NCBI RefSeq assembly: GCF_001039355.2
Contig: NW_019773881.1
Location: 388,729-411,630, forward strand
DNA length: 22,902 nucleotides
Origin: Lingula anatina
Taxonomy: Eukaryota > Brachiopoda > Lingulata > Lingulida > Lingulidae
Direction of reading: 5' to 3'
In this document: positions 20,101-22,902 of the stretch, one piece after another
Numbering within the stretch: position 1 is the first letter of the stretch
Layout of the letters: every line of letters starts with the position of its first letter
Notes under the pieces: model-generated
What the model was told of the DNA's origin: nothing
The model's database searches: none
The model's input: the letters and a program-made list of their open reading frames with translations, nothing else
Position numbers and translations under genes: made by a program

Positions 20101-22524
20101 TCACCAGAAAACAACTGGAAATAAGTATGTACTATAAAAGTTACAATCCGTGCTGATCAAAAAATTTTGGTCTTAAGTTTTTTTTTTTTTTGTTTTTTTT
20201 TTTGAGACTGGCCACAGCATATCTCTTTATCCTGCAGTAAACCAAAATTTCTGTCTAAAAATAAAAACTGACTTTCAGTCTTTGAAGTTTTTTCTGTGAA
20301 AATGCAACATCTTTAGGTGGATGAGCCATGCAAATCCCTGACAACACAAAGTCGCAAAGCTACCACACACTTACTTTCCTCTCCTGGCAAACTCTATAGA
20401 CTTGATAGCCGTGGTATTACTTGTTCCCGTGGTTACTCTGAAGGAGGCGTCAATCTCTAACGTACTGGCGTTGAATACCAAAACCTGAAATGTACACAGG
20501 GAATATACTCAAGTAAAGGATCAGAGGGGCGTTACTGTCTCTTAAGGATGCACCACCAGCTGAAATATAGACATGTGCCACATCAAATCAAACAGAAGTA
20601 ATTTCACCCAAAGAACTTAATGACAAGCTGGCAGAAAAGATGCCAAGGAGATCTTTCATATATTTACTCTTTGATAATCGAATATTTCCTACAAGGACAG
20701 ATTTGGTACCGCTTTTCACATTTTAAATATTATTTTTAAAAACTCATTTATCAATATTATAAAATGTCCACAATCTGTGTCTTACCCTTCCTTTGGCGTT
20801 TCCTGTATAAACATGATCCCCTCTTCTGTCAAAGGAGGCCACAATGTTCAAATCAGACTGGAAGGAAATATAAGAAAATATTATCCTTAAGAGCTCCAAC
20901 ATGCACACAAAATGAATCTACAATTTCTTTTCATTTTCAGGATCTGTTCAATCCAAGCCCACAAGATTGAAATTCACCAGAAACAACACATATTTCACCG
21001 TTAACTTTTTTTCATCTTCAAGATGAATGAACTAACACTATAGAATAAAATGAAAGTGTCAGCTAAATATCTGGATATTTTCAAATCTATCACTGGACTT
21101 AAATTACAATGCAGACAATACTGCGTGGTCATAACAAGCAGTAATGTTGTCAGACTTAAGTTCATTGAAATATTTCAAAAGATTATACACATTGTGTCTC
21201 ATGTGAATGGTTAAAAGAAATTTACTAAGTAAATCTTATCTTCACAACACTGACTTTTTGTTGATATTTTATTTTTTACAAATACCAAATCCCTTCACGT
21301 CACCTACCTCATCGTCCAGTGGAATAATTTTGTGTTTCTTTTCTGTGTCGACCAGAACCACTGCATGTTTCAGAGGACAAACCAGAAATCGGTTACTGCA
21401 ATTGGAAAATAAAGAATCCTGGTCAACATTTCACCAAAAAAATTGAATATTTAGTTAATTATATGAGTTCATTTTCACAGCAGTCACCTGTACCATAACT
21501 GTAGCATCTTCCTCCTCTAGATCTGTACTGCACAGACCATTTTGGATAAAGAGAGCAAATAATGGTGATATTGCTCCGGTAAATTATCATTTAATTAGAA
21601 TACAAGACTAAAGGGAGGTGAAAACTTAAAGTAGACAATGTGGCCTTTTCACCAATACTTTTGCTAGTCACTTGAAAGTATTCATGGAGATGACAATATT
21701 TTCTTACAGAAAAAGCAGCAAGTCAGAAACAGAAACTTAAAAATGTGTGTGTGTTTGTGTGTGCGCGCGTGCACATGCACACACATGCCTAAGTAAGAAA
21801 GGGGGAGGAGGTTCTTACCAGTCTCTGGGATGGAACTGAACTTTAAGAATTGGGGAGGGGAACCTGTAGGACTTCTCGCACTCCCCAGTCGTCACATCCC
21901 ATATTGATACATTATTGTCTGTGGAAGCACTTAGAAGTTTATGACCATTACGGTTCCAGCTGGAAAGGAAACAGAGGAAATATTTATTACTATACTCTCA
22001 ATGAATACTGGTCACAAACAAAGTATACACAAAATTGCTAAAAAGTTTAAATTTCTCATTAGGGATATTTTCTTTATTTCTCAGAAGATAATTTATATTT
22101 TTTCAACTATATTTTTATAACCAGTCAAAAATATTTCACCAATGAACTGTTGTTTCACCTGAATAATTGAAAATTCCACAAGATAATATAACCAAACACA
22201 CACATGCACACATGGACACACATGCATGCACGTCTCATAAGCATGCATACATATTCAAACATATACAAGCACACTCACATGTATACACACATATACACCC
22301 ATGCACACCCACGCCTGTGCCCGCACTCACATGCACACACACAGGACGTACCTGAGAGAACAGACAGGATGGACGTGAGCAGTGATCACTTTGGCTATCC
22401 CCCTGGTGAGAAAATCCCAAATAACAATTCTTCCATCATTACAGCCAACTGCCAGCAGAGTGCCACGTTTGTTGAATGAACAAGTTATTGCAATACTTAT
22501 ACAATCTAGTGCACCGTCAAAGTC
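16704..22524 (-). CDS. RBBP5: RBBP5, COMPASS/MLL core subunit, 13 exons, 5' end outside window
   Basis: Exons in transcription order are 22524-22352, 21959-21819, 21395-21308, 20857-20786, 20484-20375, 20114-19995, 19728-19575, 19282-19211, 18874-18757, 18485-18419, 18108-18006, 17305-17176 and 16816-16704. All join in phase to 486 codons and a TGA. The N-terminal half is a WD40 propeller ([69 protein letters not shown]). Next comes the hinge [20 protein letters not shown], known to activate MLL SET domains, an acidic D/E box with [11 protein letters not shown] that binds ASH2L, and [12 protein letters not shown], the WDR5-binding motif. The Ser in ESEFD (human S350, a phosphosite) is kept. 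The basic C-terminus ends AKVPAGV and is shorter than the human tail. About 15 N-terminal codons (human MNLELLES region) are not in the window. Confidence 0.95.
16911..17143. repeat. Pyrimidine-rich tract with (CT)n core in an RBBP5 intron
   Basis: Over 200 bases consist almost entirely of C and T on the plus strand, ending in an uninterrupted (CT)n run at about 17105-17142. It fills most of the intron between the last two RBBP5 exons and ends about 33 bases before the donor side of exon 17305-17176. On the sense strand it is GA-rich. Confidence 0.9.
17974..17991. repeat. A18 homopolymer beside an RBBP5 donor
   Basis: Eighteen consecutive A on the plus strand, that is U18 in the RBBP5 pre-mRNA, begin 14 bases inside the intron after the exon ending at 18006, whose donor (GTATAG) is weak. 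Confidence 0.85.
18528..18562 (-). repeat. RBBP5: Duplicated 3' splice site and exon start of RBBP5
   Basis: This 35-base block matches 18464-18498 at 34 of 35 positions, offset by 64 bases. The downstream copy is the acceptor and first codons of the RBBP5 exon 18485-18419. The upstream copy has the same GATGTAG acceptor and start. Use of the upstream acceptor (exon start at 18549) would read GADEEDTE and then hit TGA before reaching the normal exon. Confidence 0.85.
21746..21788. repeat. (GT)n / alternating purine-pyrimidine tract
   Basis: A GT run passes through GCGCGC into CACATGCACACAC, an almost perfectly alternating purine-pyrimidine stretch of about 43 bases inside an RBBP5 intron. 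Such sequence can adopt Z-DNA. Confidence 0.85.
22195..22343. repeat. Imperfect (CA)n tract next to an RBBP5 donor
   Basis: About 150 bases of CACA/CATG/TACA repeats on the plus strand give a UG-rich stretch in the RBBP5 pre-mRNA that starts within ten bases of the donor of exon 22524-22352 (CTCAG|GTACGT). Frames of 60-90 codons here are products of the repeat. Confidence 0.9.
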
Positions 22525-22902
22525 CTAAAACAGATGGAAAAAAATACATTTAAACACTTATAGATTTGTTAAATGAGGAAACAACTGCAATACTTAAACA
22601 ATCTCATACACAACCAAAGTACAATGAAAGAGCAAGATGTTCATACATTGTTGTAAATTCTTTCGATTAAAAGTGACATATAGTCTAATGTGCCTTATAT
22701 GCTGCATTGTATAAATATCAGGTGGAGAACTACAACATGTTTTGCTTCTTGTTACATGAACAAGCAATTAAGTTGGCAATTCTGCACCCTGAGCTTCAGA
22801 GCTAGTTGACACTAACCTATTCACTGTAGCCTATCTTCATCGTGTCAAGTAACCTCTGACCAGATTCGATTGCCTCCGCCGCCCGCCAATCAAATTTAAA
22901 AG
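22525..22902. other. RBBP5: RBBP5 intron 1 (partial); first exon not found
   Basis: The codons expected before the first visible RBBP5 exon were sought on the minus strand and not found, so the window probably ends inside intron 1. The last 40 bases are CpG-rich and include CCAAT (ATTGG on the minus strand), which could mark the approach to the promoter or first exon. Confidence 0.5.

Noticed and set aside
20786-20857. Apparent frameshift in an RBBP5 WD40 exon
   Set aside because: A first reading dropped two bases across a line break. Recounted, the exon is 72 bases, starts and ends in phase 0 and reads [16 protein letters not shown], so the gene is intact.
22167-22479. Overlapping 60-90 codon frames rich in His and Thr on both strands
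   Set aside because: They are translations of the imperfect (CA)n repeat and of the opposite strand of an RBBP5 exon.

Overview
This is a window of AT-rich animal nuclear DNA with spliced genes, GT-AG introns, poly(A) signals, long UTRs and simple repeats. Nothing in it looks bacterial. The protein sequences are those of an invertebrate metazoan. The combination of an FBXO15 orthologue, very conserved RBBP5 and HSBP1, and short hairpin elements in introns would suit a mollusc or another lophotrochozoan, but that placement is an inference. Exon structures were read by eye from splice sites, reading phase and similarity to remembered human proteins, with no alignment tool.

Layout, left to right. 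(1) 1-305 is a 56-bp tandem repeat that runs off the left edge. (2) 306-3194 has no confidently recognised gene. It contains a block rich in CpG (about 1380-2240) and a doubtful terminal exon at 2361. (3) 3195-3329 (+) is the terminal coding exon of a small protein I do not recognise, with its poly(A) signal at 3701. (4) 4702-12157 (-) is a complete 15-exon F-box gene, FBXO15. Its poly(A) signal at 3756-3765 meets that of the preceding gene tail to tail. (5) 12158-12471 is a compact head-to-head promoter. (6) 12472-13454 (+) is a complete three-exon HSBP1 gene whose second intron is a textbook U12-type AT-AC intron. (7) 14745-16703 reads as the long 3' UTR of the next gene, with four Pumilio-type motifs near its end. 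(8) 16704-22524 (-) is RBBP5, a core subunit of COMPASS/MLL H3K4 methyltransferases, in 13 visible coding exons. Its first exon, with about 15 codons, lies beyond the right edge.

The genes form no operon and share no pathway. FBXO15 would be a substrate receptor for an SCF ubiquitin ligase, HSBP1 a small coiled-coil regulator of HSF1 trimers and WASH assembly, and RBBP5 a chromatin-complex scaffold. The most interesting non-coding signals are the AT-AC intron, a duplicated splice acceptor inside RBBP5 that would create a premature stop, a decayed partial copy of FBXO15 exon 4, two related long-hairpin elements in FBXO15 introns, and the Pumilio-motif cluster.
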